A stretch of DNA of 64,000 bases from Bacteroidota bacterium (GCA_013360915.1 JABWAT010000010.1:62001-126000), one strand, 5' to 3'; positions 35,226-43,861 are shown, numbered from the stretch's first letter. Made by a program: numbers and translations. The notes: a model not told the origin generated them from the letters alone.

Positions 35226-35239
35226 TTTACAGGAAAGTG

Positions 35240-35329
35240 TTACTGAATAATCAGCCAGGTGGTGAAGACTGCCAGGCCCCAGATAAAGACCAGCCTGAGA
35301 AGGGTTCGGAAAAAGTCGGTTTCAAACAT
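35240..35329 (-). CDS. possible 29-residue single-pass membrane protein
   Basis: A very short open frame, ATG to TAA, encodes MFETDFFRTLLRLVFIWG followed by LAVFTTWLIIQ. A charged start of about eight residues is followed by a hydrophobic helix of about 20, the architecture of small membrane proteins. No strong ribosome site is visible, and it lies next to the repeat array. The composition is unlike the repeat-derived frames nearby. I recognise no family; it may be real but could be chance. Confidence 0.4.
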   Translation of the reverse strand: MFETDFFRTLLRLVFIWGLAVFTTWLIIQ

Positions 35330-35487
35330 GGTTTTTTAGCCGGTTTTACGATCCGGAATTGGAACCGGTTTCGCCATTTTCCTTCCCCCCGACAACTGTT
35401 TACCGGAAGGAAAAGGGTGATACCAGATTTGACAAAATCCTCCCGGATCTTGCTTTGGATCACCCGTTTGCGTTACTTACCCGGGTT

Positions 35488-35679
35488 ATGAGTTTCTCCT
35501 GTCCGCATCTCAATTTCGACGGGCATCTCTGCCTGAAACTGACGGGCCCCTGTTCTCCCGGACGCAAAGGGTGTCAGGTGCAGAAAAAGGTGTCTTTCCC
35601 CGCCCGTACTCCGGCAGCTGCTCCACCTCCTTCAGGTCAGGCGCTTAAATCTGAATTTCCCCGCCGGAAGAAACCCTGA
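35488..35679 (+). CDS. small Cys-motif protein, 63 aa
   Basis: A 63-residue protein starting MSFSCPHLNFDGHLC and continuing KLTGPCSPGRKGC, so four Cys spaced C-x9-C-x6-C-x6-C in the first 30 residues, then a basic, Ala- and Pro-rich tail ending RRKKP. The compact Cys and His pattern could bind a metal. Similar short proteins beginning MSFxCP with a CxPGRxGC motif seem familiar to me from related genomes, but I cannot name a family. It is divergent from the tiny membrane frame at 35240-35329. Confidence 0.55.
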   Translation: MSFSCPHLNFDGHLCLKLTGPCSPGRKGCQVQKKVSFPARTPAAAPPPSGQALKSEFPRRKKP

Positions 35680-35725
35680 TTGCTAAATCTGCGCTTGCCG
35701 TTAACAGGATTCGTGAAAACCATAT

Positions 35726-36466
35726 TTACAGCTGGTAAGGCGTTTCCTCAACGATAAAAGCCGCCTGATAGTAATTATTCACCGCGGCTACCAACCGCAG
35801 TCTGATGTAGTAGGACGAAGTGAAATCGAGAAACGCTCTGAACTCATGCATCGGCACATTGAATTCATCAAAAAGGAGAACATCACCTTTCCTCAGGCGT
35901 GTACCAAACTGAGTGAGAACAAAAAGGGTGGATGTGTAAATATCTGCATCGAGATGCAGAATCTTTTGACGGTCATCTGCAAACGAATCCAGAAAACCGG
36001 GAAGGGTTTCCTGAAAAGTTCCTTTCAGAAAGACAGCCCGCTGGTCACCTCCCACATCGGGAAAGGAACCATCCGCCGACATGTCACCTGCCTTAAACAG
36101 AGTCCAGTCTTCGGGCAACCCGGTAAACGTATCGAAACCAAAAAAGCGGCAGGTTGGCTCTGGCACATTCGACAGCCACCAGCGGAAGGAAACACCCCGG
36201 GCGACCCCGAATTCCAGATAGTTGAACGAGGCCTGAGTATGATTTTTCAGCAGATGCTCATACAACCGGTACCGGCGCTCGTAATTGCGGTCGGGCACAT
36301 AAAAATCGTTCAGCTCCGGCCGGGGAATCTGCCTGACCCATGCCGACAGCCGGGAAAGATAAAACAGGGACAGAGCCGGACCGGTTATCCATGACAACAA
36401 ACCGTGTAAACGGAGTTTAAGAAAATAGCCTTTGAATTTTCTGGCGGAAAGGATTAAAAATCTCAT
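35726..36466 (-). CDS. TylF/MycF-like O-methyltransferase family protein
   Basis: A 246-residue protein with the macrocin-O-methyltransferase (TylF) type core: YLEFGVARGVSFRWWL (SAM motif I), FFGFDTFTGLPEDW, KGTFQETLPGFL, KILHLDADIYTST and DVLLFDEFN. The metal-binding Asp residues of the class are in LDADIY and LFDEFN. In this family substrates are sugars of antibiotics or polysaccharides; no such cluster is visible here. I chose the ATG at 36466 over a distal start at 36628 because the extra 54 residues are basic and unlike the family. The upstream 200 bases are AT-rich and hold no gene. Confidence 0.72.
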   Translation of the reverse strand: MRFLILSARKFKGYFLKLRLHGLLSWITGPALSLFYLSRLSAWVRQIPRPELNDFYVPDRNYERRYRLYEHLLKNHTQASFNYLEFGVARGVSFRWWLSNVPEPTCRFFGFDTFTGLPEDWTLFKAGDMSADGSFPDVGGDQRAVFLKGTFQETLPGFLDSFADDRQKILHLDADIYTSTLFVLTQFGTRLRKGDVLLFDEFNVPMHEFRAFLDFTSSYYIRLRLVAAVNNYYQAAFIVEETPYQL

Positions 36467-36671
36467 GGTATGATGTAAAAAAAATTGAATGGTAAATCTA
36501 TAGACAGGAAGGCGATTGAAAGTGCTGCCCTTGTTGGTCCGAAATATTAAAGAATTGATTCTCTTTGCACAGTTGCGAAACACGAACGGATACATCTGAG
36601 GCCGGGTTCGGTTTCTCCAAACCCGCACGAAGGGGACTAAGCTCGCTTTTACATTTTTTTCAAGGGTATCC

Positions 36672-37940
36672 TTATTTCATCAGAAATAGTTTCTGAACCG
36701 AGCGCTGACTACCTGCCTGCACTTTTAACATCAGGATTCCTGATGCATAACCAGACAGATTGATCACCCGGGAGTGGTTTCCTGCAGGCATCCACTCAGA
36801 ACCAGTTTCCTCGATCAGGCGGCCTGTGAGATCAAAAACCTGCATGGTCACAGGACCCTCTGAAATTTGATTCCATTGAACCGTGGTAGCGGGATTGAAC
36901 GGATTGGGGTACACCGATACGGTAAAAGATGTCTGGACTTCTGTTGAAGCAGCCGGTCCCTTTTCGACGTAGAAAAATTTCATCTGCCCGATCGATGTGA
37001 GCCGACCCTGATCATCATATGACAACTCAAGAACCCCTCTTTTCGGATGAATCCATTTGGTCAAGCGATCACCCTCCCATTCAAAGGATTCTCTCTGGAT
37101 CTCCGGATTGAATTCATGTCCGTTTTCCAGAATCTCTGAAGATTTCCGGCTGACTGGTCTCCAGTTCAATGCAGAATAGGTCAGGGTTGTTTCCAACCAG
37201 GGCACCGACTCTGAATTGTGGTGTGCAAAACCTTTCAACACACTGTTGGTAAACACTTTCTGGCTGGCAGGATAAAACAGATTCAAATTCCGGTCTTCAG
37301 TCCGAATGGTTCCCCACACATTTCCGCTCACATCTTTCACGGTCATGAGGGTGGTCTTTTCAGCACCCATCCTGCGAAAAGTATACTCCATCGTCCGATA
37401 TTCTAATGGCTGACCAGACCGCGACATCAGCGTCCGTCTGATGGCCGCAACCCGTCCCTGTTCGTCATAGGAAACTGAATCCCGAAAGGACCACTCATTT
37501 TCATAGCCAGTAAGACAAATTGGGGAATAGCCCCAGCGATTGTTATCCCTCTGTACAAATTGTACAACAATGGGCCGTTTTTCTGAATCATATTCTGCCG
37601 ACCAACGGATTTCCTCTTGCCCGGATGAAAGACGGGTGACCGACTGAAGTCTTCCATCCTGAAAACGGTGATATGAATCGGTATAAACCACCTCTCCCGC
37701 TTCGGCCACTGTTGCAGAAATCAGACTGTCTCGTGAATCATATCGATAAGAGGTTTCGTGTGTTCCCTCCATCACACGTAACAGAAGCTTGGGAGTATCT
37801 GAAGCAGGCAGAAAATCGATTCCTGTGTGTTGTAAAATCAGCCGGTCATACGGATTAATCTGAGCATCGGCTGGTTTAAAAATAATGGTTTGAGTCAGGC
37901 AGGTGGCCAGAAAGGAAAGAACGAGACTTTGTGATGTCAT
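36672..37940 (-). CDS. secreted YD-motif protein with type IX sorting domain
   Basis: A 422-residue exported protein. A signal peptide ends near residue 26 (PADAQ). The middle has RHS/YD-like motifs (YDSRDSLISATV, YDEQGRVAAIRR, YDDQGRLTSIGQ), suggesting a beta-rich repeat domain. The last 80 residues are a type IX secretion sorting domain: YPNPFNPATTVQW, VFDLTGRLIE, and the terminal LKVQAGSQRSVQKLFLMK. It should therefore cross the outer membrane through a type IX system encoded elsewhere. I chose the ATG at 37940, five bases after GGAG; a GTG at 37946 would overlap that site. The region is AT-richer than its surroundings. Target unknown. Confidence 0.82.
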   Translation of the reverse strand: MTSQSLVLSFLATCLTQTIIFKPADAQINPYDRLILQHTGIDFLPASDTPKLLLRVMEGTHETSYRYDSRDSLISATVAEAGEVVYTDSYHRFQDGRLQSVTRLSSGQEEIRWSAEYDSEKRPIVVQFVQRDNNRWGYSPICLTGYENEWSFRDSVSYDEQGRVAAIRRTLMSRSGQPLEYRTMEYTFRRMGAEKTTLMTVKDVSGNVWGTIRTEDRNLNLFYPASQKVFTNSVLKGFAHHNSESVPWLETTLTYSALNWRPVSRKSSEILENGHEFNPEIQRESFEWEGDRLTKWIHPKRGVLELSYDDQGRLTSIGQMKFFYVEKGPAASTEVQTSFTVSVYPNPFNPATTVQWNQISEGPVTMQVFDLTGRLIEETGSEWMPAGNHSRVINLSGYASGILMLKVQAGSQRSVQKLFLMK

Positions 37941-38001
37941 GATCACTCCAGAAAAGCGGGATGGATCAAAGTAAAAAGAACCTGACTTAACCGCAACCCC
38001 T

Positions 38002-38763
38002 TCATTTCAGGACTATTCCCACCGGACAGTGATCCGATCCCATCACCTGATCGAGGATAAATGCCGATTCCAGCCGGGATTTCAGATCGGGCGTCACGAA
38101 GAAATAGTCGATCCGCCAGCCGACATTCCTTTCCCGGCTGTTGAACCGCTGATCCCACCAGGTGTATTTCTCTGGCGATGTATCAAATTGGCGGAACGTA
38201 TCGAGGTAGCCCATTCCCACATATTTATCAAGCCAGGCTCTTTCTTCAGGCAGAAATCCACTGGTTTTCTGGTTTTCCTTCGGACGTGCCAGGTCAATAT
38301 CCTTGTGCGCTGTGTTGTAATCCCCGCAGGCTACCACCGGCCGGCCCTGTTTACGCAGGTCTTCACAAATTCCAAGAAACGCATCGTAAAACCGCAGTTT
38401 AAACTGAACCCGGTCGTCGCCGCGGCCGCCATTGGGAAAGTAAATATTGAAGAAAACAAAGTCCTCAAAATCGAGCCGGCAGGTTCTGCCTTCGGTATCA
38501 AACTCGGCGATCCCAAGTCCGGCCGAAAAGGAAACAGGTTTTTTCTTTGTGTAAACCGCCGTTCCACTGTAACCCTTTTTTTCCGCGGAATCGAAAAAAA
38601 CATGGTATCCGGGAATTTCCAGCAACTGCTGGTCGAGCTGATCGGGAGATGCTTTCGTCTCCTGAATTCCAAGTATATCGGGTTGTTCCTTCATCACCCA
38701 ATCGATAAATCCCTTTTTCTGCACTGCCCGAATTCCATTCACGTTCCAGGAGATCAGTTTCAT
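38002..38763 (-). CDS. xthA: exodeoxyribonuclease III / AP endonuclease
   Basis: A 253-residue ExoIII-family nuclease for base-excision repair. It begins MKLISWNVNGIRAV and carries LGIQETKAS (metal-binding Glu), GYSGTAVYTKK, NIYFPNGG, ACGDYNTAHKDIDL (catalytic Asp and Asn), WRIDYFFVTP and the final MGSDHCPVGI with catalytic His. Length matches the bacterial xth/ExoA family. It is read convergently away from the Mla operon with a 207-base gap between the divergent starts. Confidence 0.95.
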   Translation of the reverse strand: MKLISWNVNGIRAVQKKGFIDWVMKEQPDILGIQETKASPDQLDQQLLEIPGYHVFFDSAEKKGYSGTAVYTKKKPVSFSAGLGIAEFDTEGRTCRLDFEDFVFFNIYFPNGGRGDDRVQFKLRFYDAFLGICEDLRKQGRPVVACGDYNTAHKDIDLARPKENQKTSGFLPEERAWLDKYVGMGYLDTFRQFDTSPEKYTWWDQRFNSRERNVGWRIDYFFVTPDLKSRLESAFILDQVMGSDHCPVGIVLK

Positions 38764-38970
38764 TCCGCATCCTCTTTTTTTTTCAAATATCCGCTAAGGA
38801 GTCACCCGTCACAAAATCCGGCCGAAAGATCGGTTTATCCGTCAGCTTTTGTAACTTTAATCCTGCCGGCAAAAGAGTGCATGCCCGGTTTGTGTGACAC
38901 AATCATCATACAGGGCCACATCTTCCGGCCGGATATCTTCAGATAACCTGAATTTTTTGCAAAGGACCCT

Positions 38971-39771
38971 TTGTCAGCCTTTTTTACATCCATTGTCGAT
39001 TATCTGGGTCAGGATCTTCTGGACCGCATCCGGAATTTTATCCGGTTCCTGATTTTTGCCACTGATGGAATCCGGCACATGTTCATGCTGGGTATACAGA
39101 GGCAGGTCTCCTCGGTGGTACTCATCCGGCAGATTCTGTTCACCGGTTACGAGGCACTGACTCTGGTTTCGGTCATTGCCATTGCCATTGGCGGGATTAT
39201 CATCATTCAGGGGCATCTGGTGATAACCGGATTCGCCAATTCAGACCTGCTCTATATCATTCTGGTCTCGGTTATCGTCAGGGAATTGTCTGGCCTGATG
39301 ACCGCTTTTATCATTATCTCCCGATCTGGAACCGCCATATCCACCGAACTGGGAAACATGTCGGTGAATCATGAGGTTGAATCGCTCACCGCCATGGGAA
39401 TCTCCCCGATCTCGTATCTGGTTGCACCGCGTGTGTTCGGGGTGGTGGTCTCCATGATCACTCTCACCATTTATTTCAATGTGGCCGGGTTGCTGGGAGG
39501 ATGGGCCGTCTCTTCCCTGTTTGTCTCGGTTTCAATTGATGACTTCTTTTATAAATTGCTGTCTGAAGTTACCGTCACCGATATGCTGGCCGTGCTCGGA
39601 AAGTCCATTGTCTTTGGCCTGACTGTCGGCCTGATCGCCTCCTATCATGGTCTTCAGGTCCGGTATGCCTCCACGGAAGTTCCGCAAAGAACAATCAAAT
39701 CGGTGGTGCATTCGCTTCTGTGGATGGTGATCATAGACGTGTTATTTGCGCTGGGGTTGTATGTCATCTGA
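38971..39771 (+). CDS. mlaE: MlaE family ABC lipid transport permease
   Basis: A 266-residue inner-membrane permease of the MlaE/YrbE type. The family pattern GYEALTLVSVIAIAIGG, VIVRELSGLMTAFIIISRSGTAI and ELGNMSVNHEVESLTAMGI is clear, with about five membrane segments. It moves phospholipid with the MCE protein encoded two genes on. The start is TTG at 38971, four bases after AAAGGA; no ATG fits the conserved N-terminus. It overlaps the ATPase gene by 11 bases. Confidence 0.9.
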   Translation: MSAFFTSIVDYLGQDLLDRIRNFIRFLIFATDGIRHMFMLGIQRQVSSVVLIRQILFTGYEALTLVSVIAIAIGGIIIIQGHLVITGFANSDLLYIILVSVIVRELSGLMTAFIIISRSGTAISTELGNMSVNHEVESLTAMGISPISYLVAPRVFGVVVSMITLTIYFNVAGLLGGWAVSSLFVSVSIDDFFYKLLSEVTVTDMLAVLGKSIVFGLTVGLIASYHGLQVRYASTEVPQRTIKSVVHSLLWMVIIDVLFALGLYVI

Positions 39772-40528
39772 CGCCAGTTTTCTTTCCCTCAACTCGGTTA
39801 CCTTCGGACAGGAATCCCGCCTGCTCATTCAGCATTTTTCCCTGGCCATTGCACGGTCCGGGTTTACCGTACTGTTCGGCGGAACCGGCTCGGGAAAGAC
39901 GCTGGTCATGAAACTGCTGGCCGGAATTTACCATCCGCATGAGGGAGAAGTTCTGGTGGATGGAATGGTGGTGGGTAACCTCACGCCTGCAGAGTCGACC
40001 CGCTTAAAACGACGAATGGGATTTGTGTTTCAGGATGCCGCCCTGATTTCGAATCTTTCCATCAGGGAAAATCTGATGCTTCCGCTGAATCAGCACCTGC
40101 CCGACCTGACCATTGAGGAAAAAACCGATCAGATCAAAAACATGCTGACCCGCTTTGGAATCATCCAATCCATTGACCGCCGACCGGCCGATCTCTCTCT
40201 GACTCAGCGCCGACTGGCCGGCTGGGCCCGTGCCCTCATGACCGGACCCGATATTCTGCTGGCGGATGATCCCCTCACCGGTATTGATCCCGTTAACCGC
40301 AAACGACTCATGATGGAACTGGCTTCCCTGAAGGCAAGCGGAACCACGGTCGTCTGTGCCACACAAAGTCTGATCGGCCTGGATGAACTGGCCGACAAAA
40401 TTGCCGTACTGGATCACGGAACCTTGATTGATTTCGGATCTCTTGATGATATTCATGACAGTACACATGCCATTACCACCCGTTTGCTGGCCGATGACCG
40501 GCAGACTCACATGATTAACCGGACCTGA
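39761..40528 (+). CDS. mlaF: MlaF-like ABC ATPase with altered catalytic motifs
   Basis: A 255-residue ABC ATPase in the Mla operon. Walker A GGTGSGKT (40-47) and the Q-loop Gln91 are intact. The signature, normally LSGG(Q/M), reads LSLTQ at 145-149; the Walker B catalytic Glu is Asp (ADDP, Asp169-Asp170); and the switch His position is Gln202 (CATQSL). The D-loop GID is present. The protein should still bind ATP, but hydrolysis may be slow or depend on another subunit. I chose the ATG at 39761, which overlaps mlaE. Assignment to MlaF rests mostly on the operon. Confidence 0.85.
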   Translation: MSSDASFLSLNSVTFGQESRLLIQHFSLAIARSGFTVLFGGTGSGKTLVMKLLAGIYHPHEGEVLVDGMVVGNLTPAESTRLKRRMGFVFQDAALISNLSIRENLMLPLNQHLPDLTIEEKTDQIKNMLTRFGIIQSIDRRPADLSLTQRRLAGWARALMTGPDILLADDPLTGIDPVNRKRLMMELASLKASGTTVVCATQSLIGLDELADKIAVLDHGTLIDFGSLDDIHDSTHAITTRLLADDRQTHMINRT

Positions 40529-40538
40529 CCGGAGTTTT

Positions 40539-41615
40539 ATGCTTTCAATGGCTTTCAAATTCAAACATGCCAACCGGATCGTCGGAATTTTCGTGTTTTC
40601 CGCGCTGGCTTTACTTGTGGGCGGCCTTATCCTGGTGGCCATGCAGCAAAAGGTGTTTGTGAAGAAATACACCTTCCGGGCCCTCTTCCTCGATGCCGAA
40701 GGTCTTTCTTCTTCCACCTCGATTAATTTCAAAGGATATGAAATCGGGCGGATTACCGACTTCCGGCTGAATGATCAGAACCTGATTGATGCCGAGTTTT
40801 ATGTGGTCGAGGAATACCGTGGGAAATTGGTCGAAAACTCGGCGCTGAACAAGGCGAAAAACCCATTGACCGGTACCAGTAAAATTGAATTGCTTCAGGG
40901 TCCCGACCTGACCAGGGTTCTTCCTGAAGGCAGCCTGATTCCCAGCATCAATGTTCCCGATGGCCGGCGTCTGGTTGAACTCGGCCTGGTCGAAAAAACC
41001 GGTGACCCGATTGCCTCCATGGTTGCCAATCTGGATCAGTTTCTTGATAATCTGAACCGCGATAACAACGTACGGGGCGGAGCGGTTTTCCGGGCCATGG
41101 TGAATCTGGCCAATGCCGCAGAAAAGCTTGATCAGACCCTGCTCGAGGTCACCACCACTGTCGAAAAACTGAACCGCGAATACCGGCCCGGTGACGGACA
41201 GTTGTTCACCGCCATCAACCGGCTAACCCTGCTTGCCGAAGAACTGGACAGGACGGCTGATCAGGTCAACCAGACGTTGTCCAAAGCCGATGTACTGATT
41301 GAGAACTACCAGTCCCCCGATGAACTGGCCGTGAAAATGATTGACCCGACCCGGGAAAAACTGATCACTCCCGTCAGTGAGCTGATGATCAAACTGAACC
41401 GGACCATGGAAGAAATGAATGATCTTCTCAACTTTGTGAATACCAGACAACCCGAACTGGCCGATCTGATCCTGCAGGGAAGAACCACCATTCAAACAGC
41501 CAAAAAAACCCTTGAAGGAGTAAACAACAATCCACTCATCCGGGGAGGAATCACACCTCAGCCACAGCAGGATCCCGAAGGACTTCCGAACCGTCCGGGA
41601 ACGGAGAGGCCATGA
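40539..41615 (+). CDS. mlaD: MlaD/MCE family lipid-binding protein
   Basis: A 358-residue MCE protein. A membrane anchor at about 13-34 is followed by one MCE domain at about 40-118 (YTFRALFLDAEGLSSSTSI, FKGYEIGRITDF, KNPLTGTSKIELLQG). A long helical, probably coiled-coil segment (about 150-330) could build the periplasmic tube seen in longer MCE proteins. The C-terminus is Pro- and Gln-rich. GGAG stands four bases before the ATG at 40539. It lies in the mlaE-mlaF-mlaD order and overlaps the lipoprotein gene by four bases. Confidence 0.9.
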   Translation: MLSMAFKFKHANRIVGIFVFSALALLVGGLILVAMQQKVFVKKYTFRALFLDAEGLSSSTSINFKGYEIGRITDFRLNDQNLIDAEFYVVEEYRGKLVENSALNKAKNPLTGTSKIELLQGPDLTRVLPEGSLIPSINVPDGRRLVELGLVEKTGDPIASMVANLDQFLDNLNRDNNVRGGAVFRAMVNLANAAEKLDQTLLEVTTTVEKLNREYRPGDGQLFTAINRLTLLAEELDRTADQVNQTLSKADVLIENYQSPDELAVKMIDPTREKLITPVSELMIKLNRTMEEMNDLLNFVNTRQPELADLILQGRTTIQTAKKTLEGVNNNPLIRGGITPQPQQDPEGLPNRPGTERP

Positions 41616-42556
41616 AAAAACTGATTTGTATTCTGACTCCGATACTTTTTGCCGCCTGCTCTTCCCTGCCAGAAAGCCAACCGGTCTCACCGGCCTCCTC
41701 TCCAGTGACCGGCGCGCTGCGGTCAGGTTATCAGTCCCTCCGGTCGGGTGATACCGAACGGGCCCGGGGATTATTTGAACAATCGTACGGACAGGCCACC
41801 CTTCATGATGACATTCCGCTGAAAATCCGGTCGGGTCTTGCCATGGCCCGTGTGGCCCGGCAGGCTGGCGATCAGATTGCTGCCCGCCGATGGGAAATTC
41901 AAAGCCGCAAGCTCATAGATTTATGGGAACCTGATTACCTTATTTACCACACACTTTACCAGGCCGAACGTTTCTGGCTGCTGGGGAGGACCGATTCGAT
42001 CCGTCAGATCACTGGCGACTTTGATGGTAAGCATCCCTGGCTGGCTGTTCAGTTACAGGCCTACCGGGTGCTGGCTTTCCAGGATCAATCCGGCGTGAAG
42101 GATGAAGTCAACCGGCTGGAATCCATGGCCCTTGATCTCTCCGATCCATCCATCAACGAATCAGAAGACCCCGGTGCACTGGCATTTGCCTGGTACACAG
42201 CCGGGCGGTCACGATTCAGGCTGGGTGATTACAAATCTGCGCTGGAAAATTACGAACAGGCACGTCTGGCCGATCAGAAGTCGGGTAACGCCTCCGGCCT
42301 GGCCGATGATCTGTCTGGAATCGCACAGAGTTATGAAAAGTTGGGAAAGCCCGGCGAGGCCGAATCGGCCGCCCTCCGCTCCTGGGAGATCAATGCGCAG
42401 CTGAACCGCCAACCCGACCGTGATTTGTCACAGGCGTTCTGGCTCGAACTCAGACTCGCCCACGATCCATCAGCACGTGTTCAACTCGAACAACTGATGC
42501 GGTCCACCACCCATCAGCCGCTGGCCGACCGGTTACGACAGCGATTTTTCCGATAA
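41612..42556 (+). CDS. TPR-like lipoprotein of the Mla operon
   Basis: A 314-residue protein with a lipoprotein signal: MKKLICILTPILFAAC, lipid-bearing Cys at 16. The rest is helical, with tetratricopeptide-like pairs (GYQSLRSGDTERARGLFEQS, FRLGDYKSALENYEQARLA, IAQSYEKLGKPGEAESAALR). It is translationally coupled to mlaD (ATGA) and ends the operon, so it probably serves as an envelope partner of the MCE system. It is not similar to MlaA, MlaB or MlaC, none of which are in the window. Confidence 0.8.
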   Translation: MKKLICILTPILFAACSSLPESQPVSPASSPVTGALRSGYQSLRSGDTERARGLFEQSYGQATLHDDIPLKIRSGLAMARVARQAGDQIAARRWEIQSRKLIDLWEPDYLIYHTLYQAERFWLLGRTDSIRQITGDFDGKHPWLAVQLQAYRVLAFQDQSGVKDEVNRLESMALDLSDPSINESEDPGALAFAWYTAGRSRFRLGDYKSALENYEQARLADQKSGNASGLADDLSGIAQSYEKLGKPGEAESAALRSWEINAQLNRQPDRDLSQAFWLELRLAHDPSARVQLEQLMRSTTHQPLADRLRQRFFR

Positions 42557-42658
42557 CCTGTTCCCCAAATTCAACCTTCCGGAAGTTCTCTTCATGTACG
42601 CTTTCCGGTGATGAATGACAAACGGGAACAGAAATTTATTAATTTTCAGGAATATTGA

Positions 42659-43861
42659 ATGACCACCGAAATTATCATTGCCATCTGCGGTTTGATTTTA
42701 CTTGCTTACCTGTTTGATGTTACCGTATCTATTACCCGAATTCCTTCTGTCATTCTGTTATTGATTGTGGGGTGGTCCGTCAGGCAACTGACCATCTTAC
42801 TTCAGATTCCCATGCCGGATATAGCTCAGGTCCTCCCCGTGATCGGTACGGTCGGACTCATTCTGATCGTGCTCGAAGGATCCCTCGAGCTTGAACTTTC
42901 CCGTTCAAAACTAGGTGTTATCTCAAAAACCATTACCATCTCACTGCTTTCTGTTATGGTGTTCAGCTTAGGACTGGCTTTTGTATTTCAATATTTTTCC
43001 GGCGTCAGTTTAAAGATTGCGCTTGTCAACGCCATTCCATTCGCCGTTATCAGCAGTGCCATTGCCATCCCCACCGCTCAGAAGTTCTTGTCAAAAGACA
43101 GGGAATTTATTACCTATGAAAGCAGCTTTTCTGATATCATAGGGGTGATCCTGTTTAATTTCCTCATTTTAAATGAGACCATCGGATTGGTTTCAGTCGG
43201 TCAGTTTTTATTGGAAATGACCCTCATTCTGTTAATCACCCTGGTAACCACCCTGTTGCTGGCCCTGTTACTTGGCAAACTGAAACACCACGTCAAATAC
43301 CTGCCAATCATCGTTCTGATTGTTCTCATTTACTCCTTGTCAAAATTATACCACCTTCCTGCGTTGATTATCATACTATTGTTTGGACTGTTTCTCGGAA
43401 ATCTGAATAAATTCAGGAGGTTCGGGTTCATAAGCAGACTGCATCCGGATGGAATGACACATGATGTGCATAAATTCCGGGACCTGACCGTTGAAATTGC
43501 CTTCCTGGTCCGCGTGCTCTTCTTCTTACTTTTCGGCTACCAGATTCAAACCAGTGATCTGATCAATCTGGAAACGCTGGTGTGGGCTTTGGGCATCAGC
43601 CTGGGCATTTACGGAATTCGCTATGGGCTTCTTCTTCTGTATAAAGTAAAAAGTCCAGCCGTTTTTTTTACCGCACCACGTGGCCTGATTACCATCCTGT
43701 TGTTTCTGAGCATACCCGCCAGTCAGGTCGTACCACCGGTTTCTAATTCCCTGATCATTCAGGTTATTCTGATCTCGGCTATGATGCTGATGATTGGTAT
43801 GATTGGGAATGGTGGGAAAGAGAAGGAACGATTGGAAGTTGAACCATCCGGGAAGAATTAA
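42659..43861 (+). CDS. cation:proton antiporter (CPA family)
   Basis: A 400-residue inner-membrane protein with about 12 hydrophobic segments and the layout of monovalent cation/H+ antiporters: IPSVILLLIVGW near the N-terminus, LILIVLEGSLELELS, AIPFAVISSAIAIPTA, then YESSFSDIIGVILFNF carrying the likely ion-binding Asp. A short charged tail follows. The substrate (Na+, K+ or H+ only) is not determinable. The gene is AT-richer than its neighbours. It is separated from the Mla operon by about 100 bases and may be transcribed alone. Confidence 0.82.
   Translation: MTTEIIIAICGLILLAYLFDVTVSITRIPSVILLLIVGWSVRQLTILLQIPMPDIAQVLPVIGTVGLILIVLEGSLELELSRSKLGVISKTITISLLSVMVFSLGLAFVFQYFSGVSLKIALVNAIPFAVISSAIAIPTAQKFLSKDREFITYESSFSDIIGVILFNFLILNETIGLVSVGQFLLEMTLILLITLVTTLLLALLLGKLKHHVKYLPIIVLIVLIYSLSKLYHLPALIIILLFGLFLGNLNKFRRFGFISRLHPDGMTHDVHKFRDLTVEIAFLVRVLFFLLFGYQIQTSDLINLETLVWALGISLGIYGIRYGLLLLYKVKSPAVFFTAPRGLITILLFLSIPASQVVPPVSNSLIIQVILISAMMLMIGMIGNGGKEKERLEVEPSGKN

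Larger units (their letters stand above)
34918..35230. repeat. intergenic palindromic repeat array, copy B
   Basis: Same family as the array at 11245-11473. Two units lie head to tail; both contain the identical 29-base word at 34920-34948 and 35073-35101, beginning GGACGCAAAGGCGCGAAGTC. Left arms (ACGCAAAGG) and right arms (CCTTTGCGAATTCTTTGCGTCC) are reverse complements around an AT-rich loop with long T runs, so each can form an imperfect hairpin. The array follows the transferase gene by 60 bases. Together with the flanks, 34859-35239 holds no credible gene; the open frames here translate the repeat. Confidence 0.85.

Noticed and set aside
34953-35491. Open frames inside and just after repeat array B
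   Set aside because: Their translations are Phe- and Cys-rich products of the repeat words, with no ribosome site or family features.
38924-38933. TCCGGCCGGA palindrome before the Mla operon
   Set aside because: A ten-base GC palindrome is expected by chance in 64 kb of this composition, and no second copy supports it.
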